A stretch of 46,937 bases of DNA from Candidatus Omnitrophota bacterium (GTDB lineage: Bacteria; Omnitrophota; Gorgyraeia; Zapsychrales; Fredricksoniimonadaceae). Below the pieces are notes generated by a model, which saw only the letters and a list, made by a program, of their open reading frames with translations, was not told the DNA's origin and made no database searches. The stretch's first letter is position 1. Every line of letters starts with the position of its first letter. The DNA is taken from assembly GCA_021731625.1 (NCBI GenBank), contig JAKFXC010000030.1:1-46937 (forward strand), read 5' to 3'. Both the position numbers and the translations under genes were made by a program. Of the stretch, positions 18,768 to 28,928 are shown one piece after another.

Positions 18768-19514
18768 GTGAGTTATAAAATCCAATTGGAAAAGTTTGAA
18801 GGTCCGCTGGACCTTTTGCTTTACCTCATCAAAAAAGACGACATCGACATTTGCGACATCCCCATTGCCCAGATCACCGACCAGTACATGGAATACATCG
18901 AAATGATGAAAATGTTGGACCTGGACATTGTCGGCGACTTTTTGGTCATGGCCGCCACCTTGATGCAAATCAAATCCCGCATGCTGCTGCCGCCGGACCC
19001 CTTGGCGACGGAAGAGCAGCAGGACCCGCGGGCCGAATTGATCCAACGCCTGCAGGAGTATCAGCAATTTAAGCTGATTGCCGAGGACCTTAAGGCGAAA
19101 GAAATATTCCGCCAGGATTTGTTTACCCGCGTGGTGGATGCCCAGCAGATGGAACAGCTCAAGGAAGAGTCCCAGGAGGTTGTGTTTGAGGCATCGCTGT
19201 TTGATTTGATCAATGCCCTGAATGCGGCCTTAAAGAATATTCCCGAGAAAAAAGTTTATGACGTGCAGAGAGAAGAGTACACCGTGGAGGGAAAGATCCA
19301 CTCCATTGTGCACTTGCTGCTGGAGCAGAAAGAGGTCAGCTTGGTGGATTTATTCCGTAACGCCACCGGCCGCCGGGAAATGGTGGTGATTTTCATCGCC
19401 ATTTTGGAGTTGATCCGGCTCAAAGAGATCGTTGCCTTGCAGCGCCGCCATTTTGAAGACATCATGATCGTGCGCAACAGTTCCCATGAGCTTCCCGACA
19501 GCCAGGCCAAGTAA
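18768..19514 (+). CDS. scpA: Segregation and condensation protein A
   Basis: ScpA is the kleisin that joins the two heads of the SMC complex in chromosome condensation. It is 248 residues long. The N-terminal signature is 'F-E-G-P-L-D-L-L-L-Y-L-I' followed by 'I-P-I-A-Q-I-T-D-Q-Y' and 'L-V-M-A-A-T-L-M-Q-I-K-S-R-M-L-L-P'. A winged-helix C-terminal part ends in 'L-E-L-I-R-L-K-E-I-V'. The start is GTG at 18768, nine bases after AAGGAGG. An ATG at 18760 is out of frame, and the frame runs upstream into trpS without conserved sequence. The partner gene scpB is not adjacent, as it often is. Confidence 0.93.
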   Translation: MSYKIQLEKFEGPLDLLLYLIKKDDIDICDIPIAQITDQYMEYIEMMKMLDLDIVGDFLVMAATLMQIKSRMLLPPDPLATEEQQDPRAELIQRLQEYQQFKLIAEDLKAKEIFRQDLFTRVVDAQQMEQLKEESQEVVFEASLFDLINALNAALKNIPEKKVYDVQREEYTVEGKIHSIVHLLLEQKEVSLVDLFRNATGRREMVVIFIAILELIRLKEIVALQRRHFEDIMIVRNSSHELPDSQAK

Positions 19515-19526
19515 GGCCAAATAACT

Positions 19527-20516
19527 ATGGAAGAAATCAGACGGCTCGTCTTGACCCAGGAAACCGATGAAGATGCCATCGTCGGACTGTCCTTGCGGCC
19601 CCGGCAGCTCAAGGATTTTGTGGGTCAAGCGGACCTGGTGGCAGGCCTTCAGGTGGCCATCACCGCAGCTAAAGCCCGGGGGGAGCCTTTGGAGCACACG
19701 TTATTTTCCGGTCCGCCGGGGTTGGGTAAAACTTCGCTGGCCCACATCATTGCTTCCGAAATGGGCGCGCGCATCAGCATCACCTCGGGACCGGCCATTG
19801 AGCGGGCCGGGGATTTTATCGGGATCTTGACGAGTTTGGAGCAAGGGGACATCCTTTTTATCGATGAGATCCACCGTTTGAGCAAGACCGTCGAGGAGTT
19901 TTTATACCCGGCCATGGAGAATTTTAAGATTGATTTCGTGGTCGACAAAGGCCCTTACGCCAAGACCATCAATTTTAACTTGAAGGCGTTCACCTTGATC
20001 GGTGCCACCACCCGCAGCGGTTTGCTCACGACACCCCTGCGGGACCGGTTTGGGATTTTTTATCATTTGGAATTTTACGAGGAAAAGGAGCTGGCCATCA
20101 TCGTGCGGTCTTCAGCCCAAAAATTAAATATGCAGGTGGATGAAGATGCGGCGTCTGAGATCGCCCGCCGCAGCCGAGGCACCCCGCGGATCGCCAACCG
20201 TTTGTTGCGCCGGGTGCGGGACCATGCCCAGGTGAAAACCGGCAAAAACCACATTGATGTGGCCATTGTGGAGCAGACCATGGTGGCCTTAGGGATCGAC
20301 GGCTTTGGTTTAGACGATTTGGACCGCCGCCTGCTGGAAATCATCAAGACCCATTATTCCGGCGGGCCGGTGGGGATCGAAGCCCTGGCCGCCACGTTAA
20401 ACGAAGAGCCCGACACCATTGTCGATGTGGTGGAGCCGTTTTTACTCAAAGCCGGATTCTTGCGCCGCACCGGGCGTGGCCGCGAGATCACCGACGCGGC
20501 GCGCAAAGTTTTATGA
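19527..20516 (+). CDS. ruvB: Holliday junction branch migration ATPase RuvB
   Basis: RuvB is the AAA+ ring motor that drives branch migration of Holliday junctions with RuvA. The 329 residues start with 'L-R-P-R-Q-L-K-D-F-V-G-Q' typical of the family, then Walker A in 'G-P-P-G-L-G-K-T' (62-69), Walker B 'F-I-D-E-I-H' (111-116), sensor 1 'I-G-A-T-T-R-S-G' and the arginine finger region 'L-R-D-R-F-G'. A winged-helix DNA-binding domain ends with 'G-R-G-R-E-I-T'. ruvA and ruvC are not adjacent. The stop overlaps the next start by four bases. Confidence 0.97.
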   Translation: MEEIRRLVLTQETDEDAIVGLSLRPRQLKDFVGQADLVAGLQVAITAAKARGEPLEHTLFSGPPGLGKTSLAHIIASEMGARISITSGPAIERAGDFIGILTSLEQGDILFIDEIHRLSKTVEEFLYPAMENFKIDFVVDKGPYAKTINFNLKAFTLIGATTRSGLLTTPLRDRFGIFYHLEFYEEKELAIIVRSSAQKLNMQVDEDAASEIARRSRGTPRIANRLLRRVRDHAQVKTGKNHIDVAIVEQTMVALGIDGFGLDDLDRRLLEIIKTHYSGGPVGIEALAATLNEEPDTIVDVVEPFLLKAGFLRRTGRGREITDAARKVL

Positions 20517-20731
20517 TGAGCGACATCGCCAAACTAACGATCGCGGCTGGATTGGTCTTGGTGGCCGTCGGGCTGCTGCTGGCTGTGATGGGAAAAATCC
20601 CTGGCCTGGGCAAATTGCCCGGGGATATTCTTATTAAAAAAGGCGATTTTACATTTTACTTCCCGCTGGCAACCTGCATGATAACAAGCATTGCCTTTAG
20701 CCTGATCTTGTATTTTTTTTTCCGAAAATGA
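20513..20731 (+). CDS. DUF2905 family small membrane protein
   Basis: A 72-residue protein with two hydrophobic segments (about 6-26 and 48-68) separated by 'G-L-G-K-L-P-G-D-I-L-I-K-K-G', the central signature of DUF2905. Function is unknown. In many bacteria it lies next to ruvB, as here, overlapping its end by ATGA. A second ATG one codon later is an equally possible start. It in turn overlaps the SpoIID-like gene by four bases, which points to coupled translation. Confidence 0.88.
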   Translation: MMSDIAKLTIAAGLVLVAVGLLLAVMGKIPGLGKLPGDILIKKGDFTFYFPLATCMITSIAFSLILYFFFRK

Positions 20732-21882
20732 AACGCATCCTTTTTATTCTGGTGATCTTGATATGCGGTTTCGCCATCACCGCTGGGGCATCGCCTAAGC
20801 GCAAAGCGGCTGACCGCATGGTCCGGGTGGCCATTGTGCGGGAGGCGAGGGAAATCAATTTGGAAATCGACGGCCCGTACACCTTGCATGGGGCGACCGG
20901 CAAAGACATTGCCAGCGGTGTGCGTTTGCCGAGGACCACGGTGCGGCTGTTGGAGAAGGGTTTTTTTGTGGGCGGCACCGTGTATCCGCTTAAGCGCCTG
21001 GTCATTGAGCCGCGGCGGGACGCGGCGGTCAAAATTAACAACCGCAGGTTCCGGGGCGATGTGGTGCTCATCCGCACCCCCAAAAATCAAATCAATGCCA
21101 TCAACAGCATCAACATCGAGGATTACATCAAGGGCGTTTTGTATCACGAAGTTTCCCACCATTGGCCCATGGAGGCGCTCAAGGCCCAGGCCGTGGCCGC
21201 CCGCACCTATGCGCTTTACTCCATGGTCGGCGCCAACCGCAAAGATTTCGACGTCACCAATGACATTTATTCGCAAGTGTACGGGGGCAAGACCTCCGAA
21301 CGTTACCGCACCGGGTTGGCGGTCGACCGCACCTCCGGCGAGGTTTTGACCTACAATGGTAAGATTTTGTCGTCTTATTTTCACGCCACCTGCGCCGGCA
21401 TGACCGAAGACGCCAAGGAAATGTGGGACCTGGATTTGCCACCGCTTAAAGGTGTGCCCTGCCAGTTCTGCCAGGATTCCCCGCACATGCATTGGCATCA
21501 AAGCTTTCAGTTGCAAAAGATCCAGGCTTCGCTCAATAAAGCAGGGCAAAAAATCGGCCTCATCAAAGACATTGCGGTGGTTGACCGCGATCGTAGCGGC
21601 CGCATCAATCATCTGAAAATCACCGGCAGGCAGGGCGAGGAGTTGGTGGTGAGAGGAAAAATGTTCCGGCAACTGTTAGGCCCCAATGTTGTAAAGAGCA
21701 ATAATTACGAAATCACCATGAAAGGATATTTTGTGGAGTTTGTCGGCAAGGGATGGGGGCACGGCGTGGGCCTTTGCCAGTGGGGGGCCCGCGGCATGGC
21801 CCGCCAGCAATTTACCTACCAACAAATCCTGGCGTATTATTACCCCGGCACCAGCCTCATCGATTATCATGACCTGCGCTGA
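20728..21882 (+). CDS. SpoIID/LytB-domain secreted protein
   Basis: A 384-residue protein with a Sec signal peptide (hydrophobic core about 4-19, likely cut after 'T-A-G-A'). The SpoIID domain is clear: 'I-N-I-E-D-Y-I-K-G-V-L', then 'W-P-M-E-A-L-K-A-Q-A-V-A-A-R-T-Y-A', and near the end 'G-W-G-H-G-V-G-L-C-Q-W-G-A-R-G-M'. SpoIID is a lytic transglycosylase of glycan strands denuded of stem peptides. Homologues outside spore formers, often beside ruvB and queA, are thought to act on peptidoglycan during envelope remodelling. Nothing else here suggests sporulation. It overlaps DUF2905 by four bases. Confidence 0.9.
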   Translation: MKRILFILVILICGFAITAGASPKRKAADRMVRVAIVREAREINLEIDGPYTLHGATGKDIASGVRLPRTTVRLLEKGFFVGGTVYPLKRLVIEPRRDAAVKINNRRFRGDVVLIRTPKNQINAINSINIEDYIKGVLYHEVSHHWPMEALKAQAVAARTYALYSMVGANRKDFDVTNDIYSQVYGGKTSERYRTGLAVDRTSGEVLTYNGKILSSYFHATCAGMTEDAKEMWDLDLPPLKGVPCQFCQDSPHMHWHQSFQLQKIQASLNKAGQKIGLIKDIAVVDRDRSGRINHLKITGRQGEELVVRGKMFRQLLGPNVVKSNNYEITMKGYFVEFVGKGWGHGVGLCQWGARGMARQQFTYQQILAYYYPGTSLIDYHDLR

Positions 21883-21883
21883 T

Positions 21884-22900
21884 ATGTTTGCCCTCGATGC
21901 CTACGGGTACACGCTCCCTGAAACATCCATTGCGCAGCATCCCGCCGCCAAACGCGACCGCTCCCGGCTCATGGTGGTCCATCGCCGGGCCCAAATGATC
22001 TGCCATGACCATTTTGCGAACATCGGAGAATATCTCCCTGCCCACACCTTGTTTGTGCTTAACAATAGCAAAGTCATTCCAGCCCGGTTGCTCGGGCGAA
22101 AAAAACGATCCGGGGGAAGGGTGGAGGTTTTTCTGCTCAAAGCTGCTGCCGGCGGCGACGGACAAACGTTTGAAACGTTGCTTAAACCCAGATCCAGGAT
22201 CAAGGTGGGCGACACGGTTGATTTTGCGCCGGGGTTGGAGGCGGTCATCCTGGACAAAGATCGCAGCTTGGTGCGGTTTAATCAAAAGCAGGTCTTAAAA
22301 TTTTTGCAGAAGGCCGGACATGTCCCCTTGCCGCCATACATACATAGGGAAGACAGCGTCAGCGACCGCCGCAATTATCAAACGGTGTATGCCAAACATC
22401 CGGGGTCGGTTGCGGCCCCCACGGCGGGTCTGCATTTTACCAAGCCCTTGATGGCAAAATTAAGAGCGCAGGGACATGCGTTTCAAGAATTGACCTTGCA
22501 CGTTAATTACGGCACCTTTAAACCGGTGGTCTGTCCTGATATCCGGGAGCATGAGATGCACAGCGAGCGATACCGTGTGGATGCCGCCGTGCACCGTCAC
22601 ATTCTAAAGGCCAGGTCCAAAGCCCGGACTATTGCCGCCGTCGGCACCACCTCTTGCCGGGTGTTGGAATCCCTGACCGCGTCCGGAAAACTGGAGAGCG
22701 ACACCGATATTTTTATTTACCCCGGCCATCGATTTAAGGCCGTCGATATTTTACTCACCAATTTTCATTTGCCGCACAGCACCTTGCTCATGCTGGTGTG
22801 CGCGTTCGGCGGCTATGAGTTCATCATGCGGGCGTACCGGGAAGCGATCAAGCACGGCTACCGGTTTTATAGCTATGGCGACGCTATGCTTATTATTTAA
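21884..22900 (+). CDS. queA: S-adenosylmethionine:tRNA ribosyltransferase-isomerase
   Basis: QueA transfers and isomerises the ribosyl group of SAM onto 7-aminomethyl-7-deazaguanine in tRNA, making epoxyqueuosine. From the ATG at 21884 it has 338 residues. Motifs include 'Y-T-L-P-E-T-S-I-A-Q-H-P', 'N-N-S-K-V-I-P-A-R-L-L-G', 'P-T-A-G-L-H-F-T', 'L-H-V-N-Y-G-T-F-K-P-V' and 'L-T-N-F-H-L-P-H-S-T-L-L-M-L-V'. The frame is open well upstream within spoIID, but that part is an overlapping-frame artefact; an ATG at 21869 is a possible alternative. Tgt, which acts earlier in the same pathway, is one gene downstream. Confidence 0.96.
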   Translation: MFALDAYGYTLPETSIAQHPAAKRDRSRLMVVHRRAQMICHDHFANIGEYLPAHTLFVLNNSKVIPARLLGRKKRSGGRVEVFLLKAAAGGDGQTFETLLKPRSRIKVGDTVDFAPGLEAVILDKDRSLVRFNQKQVLKFLQKAGHVPLPPYIHREDSVSDRRNYQTVYAKHPGSVAAPTAGLHFTKPLMAKLRAQGHAFQELTLHVNYGTFKPVVCPDIREHEMHSERYRVDAAVHRHILKARSKARTIAAVGTTSCRVLESLTASGKLESDTDIFIYPGHRFKAVDILLTNFHLPHSTLLMLVCAFGGYEFIMRAYREAIKHGYRFYSYGDAMLII

Positions 22901-22926
22901 CTAACATCCTAAAGGAGGTTTGTTTT

Positions 22927-24578
<1,652 letters not shown>

Positions 24579-24582
24579 TCTT

Positions 24583-25260
24583 ATGCATCATTTCGACATC
24601 GTTACCATATTTCCAGACATGTTTCCGGCCGTCTTCAATGACTCTATCCTCAAACGCGGCCAGGAAAAAAAGAAAATTGCCATCCGTATCCATGATCTGA
24701 GGGACTATTCCCAGGATCCCAAGCGCCGCAGCGTGGACGACCGCCCCTTTGGGGGAGGGCCGGGGATGCTGTTGTCGGCCCCACCACTGTTTGCCGCCAT
24801 TCAAAAGATCAAAGGGAGGCGCAAAGCGAGGGTCATTTACACCTCACCGGCCGGCGTTCCCTTCGACCAGAAACACGCAAAACGCTTGACGCGGCATAAT
24901 AATTTAATTATTATATGCGGCCGTTACGAAGGCATCGACGAGCGGGTCAAGTTAAAATGCGTTGATGAAGAAATTTCCATCGGCGATTATGTTTTGACCG
25001 GTGGGGAAATTCCCGCCATGGCCATTGTGGACGCTGTGGCCCGCCTAATCCCCGGTGTGGTGGGCAAAGAAGATTCCCTCAAGAACGAATCTTTTGAGGA
25101 AGATTTGTTGGAAGGCCCGCACTACACGCGACCGGCAAATTTCCGTGGCCTAAAAGTTCCCGATGTGTTATTATCGGGCAATCATGAAGCCATCAAGCGT
25201 TGGCGCCGGGAACAGGCTGTTGCCAAAACAAAAAAAACCAGACCGGATTTATTGACTTAG
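24583..25260 (+). CDS. trmD: tRNA (guanine-37-N1)-methyltransferase
   Basis: TrmD methylates G37 next to the anticodon with SAM and prevents frameshifting. The 225 residues begin '[11 protein letters not shown]' and contain '[11 protein letters not shown]', the knotted SAM site '[11 protein letters not shown]', '[14 protein letters not shown]' and 'G-P-H-Y-T-R-P'. No ribosome binding site is obvious; the ATG is four bases after the tgt stop, so reinitiation is likely. The order trmD-rplS-rnhB is a widely conserved arrangement. Confidence 0.97.
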   Translation: MHHFDIVTIFPDMFPAVFNDSILKRGQEKKKIAIRIHDLRDYSQDPKRRSVDDRPFGGGPGMLLSAPPLFAAIQKIKGRRKARVIYTSPAGVPFDQKHAKRLTRHNNLIIICGRYEGIDERVKLKCVDEEISIGDYVLTGGEIPAMAIVDAVARLIPGVVGKEDSLKNESFEEDLLEGPHYTRPANFRGLKVPDVLLSGNHEAIKRWRREQAVAKTKKTRPDLLT

Positions 25261-25273
25261 GGTGGAGGATAAT

Positions 25274-25636
25274 ATGGTTGTTTCAAGCGTAGAAAAAATT
25301 GCAATCGCGGGTGCTGCCCAGATGCGCAAAGACCTCCCGGTTTTTGCCGTCGGTGACACCCTTAAGATGAAAATTAAAGTTAAGGAAGCCGACAAAGTCC
25401 GCATCCATCCTTTTGAAGGCACCGTTATTAAAAAAGCCGGCCATGGCATGTCCGCCTCATTCACCGTGCGCAAGATTTCTTTCGGCGAAGGGGTCGAAAG
25501 GACCTTTCCGCTCAACTCTCCCGTCATTGAACAAATCGAAATCGTCAGCAAAGGCATTATCAAACGCGCCAAGCTGTATTACCTGCGCGACCGCCTCGGC
25601 AAAAAAGCCCGCGTTAAAGTTGACCAGCAAGCCTAA
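25274..25636 (+). CDS. rplS: 50S ribosomal protein L19
   Basis: L19 sits at the 30S-50S interface of the ribosome. The 120 residues show '[13 protein letters not shown]', '[10 protein letters not shown]', '[17 protein letters not shown]' and '[14 protein letters not shown]', all diagnostic. The ATG at 25274 follows GGTGGAGG at good spacing and is preferred over an in-frame GTG at 25262 that lies inside that site. It lies between trmD and rnhB. Confidence 0.97.
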   Translation: MVVSSVEKIAIAGAAQMRKDLPVFAVGDTLKMKIKVKEADKVRIHPFEGTVIKKAGHGMSASFTVRKISFGEGVERTFPLNSPVIEQIEIVSKGIIKRAKLYYLRDRLGKKARVKVDQQA

Positions 25637-25654
25637 CTCCGTTACTCTAGATGC

Positions 25655-26269
25655 ATGCTCACCCATGAACAGGAAGCCTGGGCCGAAGGTTTTCGCTTCA
25701 TCTTAGGCATTGATGAAGCCGGTCGTGGCCCTTTGGCTGGCCCCGTGGTTGCCGCTGCCGTGTGTTTGACCGCCCATGATTTTCCCTGCCGCATCGATGA
25801 TTCCAAGAAAATGAACCCCGAATCTCGGGAGACAGCCTTCCATGAAATTTTCCAGCGCGCCTTCGTAGGGATCGGCATTGTCAGTGAAGCGGCCATCGAT
25901 GCCATCAACATTTTAAACGCCAGCCATCTGGCCATGGAGTTTGCGGTCAAGCAATTGGTTCGCCGTTTGCCTCCCGAACAAAAAGCACAACCCCGGGAGA
26001 TTTTCATGTTGATCGACGGCGATCGTTTCAAGTCCCGGCTGCGTTACCGGTACCGCACCGTGGTTGGCGGGGACGCCCGGTGTTTGTCCATTGCCTGCGC
26101 CTCCATCATTGCCAAGGTTTACCGCGACCGGGTGATGGCCAATTACGACCGCATTTTTCCTCAATATGGGTTTAAGCAGCACAAGGGATACCCCACCGAA
26201 GAACACCGTGAGGCCATCAAAACGCACGGGCCGTCCACAATCCACCGCAGAAGCTTCTCCTTGTTATAA
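25655..26269 (+). CDS. rnhB: Ribonuclease HII
   Basis: RnhB removes ribonucleotides misincorporated in DNA and cuts RNA-DNA hybrids. The 204-residue protein has the type II signature 'I-L-G-I-D-E-A-G-R-G-P-L-A-G-P' with catalytic Asp20 and Glu21. Downstream motifs are 'L-I-D-G-D-R', 'S-I-A-C-A-S-I-I-A-K-V-Y-R-D' and 'F-K-Q-H-K-G-Y-P-T-E-E-H'. It is the last gene of the long uppS-to-rnhB series; 55 bases with a new promoter separate it from the next gene. Confidence 0.97.
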   Translation: MLTHEQEAWAEGFRFILGIDEAGRGPLAGPVVAAAVCLTAHDFPCRIDDSKKMNPESRETAFHEIFQRAFVGIGIVSEAAIDAINILNASHLAMEFAVKQLVRRLPPEQKAQPREIFMLIDGDRFKSRLRYRYRTVVGGDARCLSIACASIIAKVYRDRVMANYDRIFPQYGFKQHKGYPTEEHREAIKTHGPSTIHRRSFSLL

Positions 26270-26288
26270 AGCCCTATTTTTCAGCAAT

Positions 26289-26318
26289 TTGCTTTAGGTA
26301 GACTAAATATGGTATCTT
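26289..26318 (+). promoter_or_regulatory. Promoter positioned for a leaderless transcript of the 810-aa protein gene
   Basis: A -35-like TTGCTT (26289-26294) and a -10-like TATCTT (26313-26318), preceded by TGG, are 18 bases apart. The ATG at 26325 is exactly where transcription would begin, seven bases past the end of the -10. No ribosome binding site is present. The 8-mer ATATGGTA (26307-26314) occurs at the same distance from the start of the related gene at 42388. Confidence 0.6.
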
Positions 26319-26324
26319 TACACT

Positions 26325-28757
26325 ATGTTTAGAAAGTCTTTGAGCATAGGGTTACTTCTGGCTTTTGGGTTCAATCTAGTACTTTGGCCATCGAGCAGCA
26401 AGGCCGCGCTCTTCCCTTTGGGGCCTGCGCTGCCCGAGCCGGGGAGTATGGTCTCTCTAAGCCCGGCTTATCAGCCGGCCATAATCAAAGGGTTGACCGT
26501 GCACAGAGACGACCCATTTATGTTCGATTTTATCATCGATGTTGGCCAAGATAATCTCTCCGGTAAGGCCCTTAAAGAAGAAGGGGAGAAGTTGATTAAA
26601 TATTTTCTGACAGGTTTGGCCATTCCCGAAAATGATCTGTGGGTCAACCTCTCACCCTATGAAAAAGATCGCACCATACCGGAGGTCTTAAGCCAAACCG
26701 ACATGGGCCGGGATTTGCTGGCGCAAGATTATTTGCTCAAGCAAATCACGGCTTCGCTCATTTATCCTGAGAAGGAACTTGGAAAAAATTTTTGGGACAG
26801 GGTGTATGCCCAAGCCCGGCAGGCATATAGGTCGAGTGATGTCCCGGTCAATACTTTTAACAAAGTTTGGATCATGGCAGATAAGGCGGAAGTGTTTGAA
26901 CGCAATCAAACCGCTTTCGTGGTCGACAGTCATTTAAAGGTGATGTTGGAAGAGGATTACCTGTCGATGCAGAAAAATGCAACCAGAGATCATTTACGTG
27001 GGCAAGCTTCTAAGACCTCTGAAATCGTCCGCACAATTATTCTTCCAGAGCTGGAAAAGGAGGTCAACACGGGAACACATTTTGCTCCCTTGCGGCAAAT
27101 TTTTAATTCCCTGATCCTAGCCAACTGGTACAAGAAAAACCTTCAAGAAGCCCCGCTTAATCAAGTCTATTCCGACCATTCCAAAATTCGAGGCATTGAT
27201 TTGTCGGATAAATCCATTAAAAAACAAATTTATGAGCGTTATCTTGAGGCCTATAAAAAAGGCGTGTTTGACTACATCAAGGAAGACCAGGACCAGGGGC
27301 GATCCATCCCAAGAAAATATTTTTCCGGCGGGGTTAAAGGAAAGATAGACTTGGCCATGACCAGTCATCAGGGCACCCTGGCGAGATCTTTATCCGGCAG
27401 AAGTCTGGTTCTGTTCAACGCGGGAGTTCGTATATCAGCAAAGCAGGGTGATGCGGCAATGAGCGGAAGTGTGGTAAGTATAGAAAGTATGAGGGAAAGG
27501 AGGTATCAAGTCGCAGAGTTTAAAAGAATTTTTCATCAAACTTTTCCTGCCGTAGGCAAAAAGAGAGTCAGTTTGGAAAAGGTGGCGCAGTTGGCGGATG
27601 CCCTGAATTCCCCGGCTTTGGCCGGAGATAAATCGCTTCGTATTTTCAAACAACAACTAAGGACGTACATCCTTAATCAAACCGAGCGTATTGAAATATT
27701 CAGTTATGCAGCGGGTGGTGTGAATATCAGCGAAAGGGAACAAAAGGAGCTCTTGGATCGATTGGACCCCGCCATGCTCAGGCAACAAGTTCAGCCCGAA
27801 GAAATTGAAGAGATGATCCGTTACGCGGGCGGCTATGTTGCCAGATTGGAACAATGGTTAAAGAGGCCAAGGGATTTTCGCATCGAATTTGAATATGCCG
27901 CCTCTCCATCTTCCCATTTGATCTTACCCTCACATGTCCATCTGGAATCCTTTTCTGCTGAAGATATGACCAAGGGAATTGATGAGCAGGCCTATAACCA
28001 CGTCCAAGACCCGAAGTATAGTGTCATTAACGAGGTGGGGTATGGGTTTAAGGTCCATTGGCAAAAAGGAGAACTGGTTTTAAGTGATCCCATGATTGAC
28101 TTTGGTCATCATATATTTCAAAGATTCCCGGCCTGGTATAAGAAGCTTTGGTTTAAACCGAGGATCCCTAAGGAATATTATGGCCTTGACGTGGGCTTTG
28201 TGCCTTTAAAGGAATTGCAGAACAGGGGCTACATCCAAGACCCTAAATTTATAGAACGCATTATTCAGGAAGCCAGAAAGGGCATTTTGGAGGTTGGGGA
28301 CAAGGTGTCCTCGTCAGGCCAGCAGTTTAAAGATTTTTATGATGGGGCCGGCAATTTAAGGCCCGAGATTAAACCGCAACACAAATTAGTCCAATATTTT
28401 GATGGAGAGCGAGGGCTTCCCTTTTATCAGATGGCAAGGCTTGAGGAGTTGGATTCCGAAGGCGGCTATATAGACAAACGTTTTCAGCCTCGGTTTATTT
28501 TTAAGAACGCGACTGATGCGGCAATGGAAACCACCGGTGGTATTGATCTTAAAGGAAATCAAATGAAGCTCAACATCCGTAAGGACGGCCGCGGTGTGCA
28601 GATGAGTATCGACCAAGCCATGATCGCGCGCCTCAAACGTCAAGGGGTTGGACGCGTGAGCCCGGTCATCTTTCGTATTACTCCAATTAGCAACATCTGG
28701 CCGTTATTAGGTTTAGACCTACCGGAAAAATCCTCCCAGCGTCCAGCCAGCGGCTAA
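26325..28757 (+). CDS. Large secreted protein with omnitrophotal-type conserved N- and C-terminal domains
   Basis: An 810-residue protein with a Sec signal peptide, probably cut after 'S-S-K-A' near residue 28. Residues about 37-336 share strong identity with the N-terminal part of the 1476-residue protein at 42388, for example 'D-L-W-V-N-L-S-P-Y-E-K-D-R', 'M-G-R-D-L-L-A-Q-D-Y' and 'I-P-R-K-Y-F-S-G-G' (328-336). Residues about 738-810 match the last 70 of that protein, starting 'G-G-I-D-L-K-G-N-Q'. The centre (about 370-735) is unrelated to it and to anything I recognise; it is charged and contains no obvious catalytic motif. I know this N-terminal domain from Omnitrophota proteins but know of no function. 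It has its own leaderless-type promoter and stands alone between two housekeeping operons. Confidence 0.85.
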   Translation: MFRKSLSIGLLLAFGFNLVLWPSSSKAALFPLGPALPEPGSMVSLSPAYQPAIIKGLTVHRDDPFMFDFIIDVGQDNLSGKALKEEGEKLIKYFLTGLAIPENDLWVNLSPYEKDRTIPEVLSQTDMGRDLLAQDYLLKQITASLIYPEKELGKNFWDRVYAQARQAYRSSDVPVNTFNKVWIMADKAEVFERNQTAFVVDSHLKVMLEEDYLSMQKNATRDHLRGQASKTSEIVRTIILPELEKEVNTGTHFAPLRQIFNSLILANWYKKNLQEAPLNQVYSDHSKIRGIDLSDKSIKKQIYERYLEAYKKGVFDYIKEDQDQGRSIPRKYFSGGVKGKIDLAMTSHQGTLARSLSGRSLVLFNAGVRISAKQGDAAMSGSVVSIESMRERRYQVAEFKRIFHQTFPAVGKKRVSLEKVAQLADALNSPALAGDKSLRIFKQQLRTYILNQTERIEIFSYAAGGVNISEREQKELLDRLDPAMLRQQVQPEEIEEMIRYAGGYVARLEQWLKRPRDFRIEFEYAASPSSHLILPSHVHLESFSAEDMTKGIDEQAYNHVQDPKYSVINEVGYGFKVHWQKGELVLSDPMIDFGHHIFQRFPAWYKKLWFKPRIPKEYYGLDVGFVPLKELQNRGYIQDPKFIERIIQEARKGILEVGDKVSSSGQQFKDFYDGAGNLRPEIKPQHKLVQYFDGERGLPFYQMARLEELDSEGGYIDKRFQPRFIFKNATDAAMETTGGIDLKGNQMKLNIRKDGRGVQMSIDQAMIARLKRQGVGRVSPVIFRITPISNIWPLLGLDLPEKSSQRPASG

Positions 28758-28764
28758 TTTTTGC

Positions 28765-28793
28765 TTGCAAATATATATACGATTGATTATACT
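28765..28793 (+). promoter_or_regulatory. Strong sigma-70-type promoter of the rpsB-tsf-pyrH-frr operon
   Basis: TTGCAA (28765-28770) and TATACT (28788-28793) are separated by 17 bases, close to consensus, within an AT-rich stretch. The start of transcription would be near 28800, leaving a leader of about 130 bases before rpsB. The leader carries AGGAGG near 28820, a possible AGGCAA/TTGCCT pairing and a 17-codon open frame ending at the rpsB ribosome binding site. Confidence 0.75.
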
Positions 28794-28928
28794 AACTCTT
28801 CAATTTAACGGACTGCGCCAGGAGGGAATGAGGCAAGATCCTTGAGCGATAGTCTATAACATGAACGGTCTGCCTTTGCCTGTCTCTGCAGCAAACCACC
28901 GGCGGGACCCTTAAGGAGGAAGTCAAGT

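Noticed and set aside
21731-21883. Earlier start for queA within the spoIID-like gene
   Set aside because: The added 51 residues are an overlapping-frame translation of the conserved SpoIID C-terminal part; QueA homology begins at 21884.
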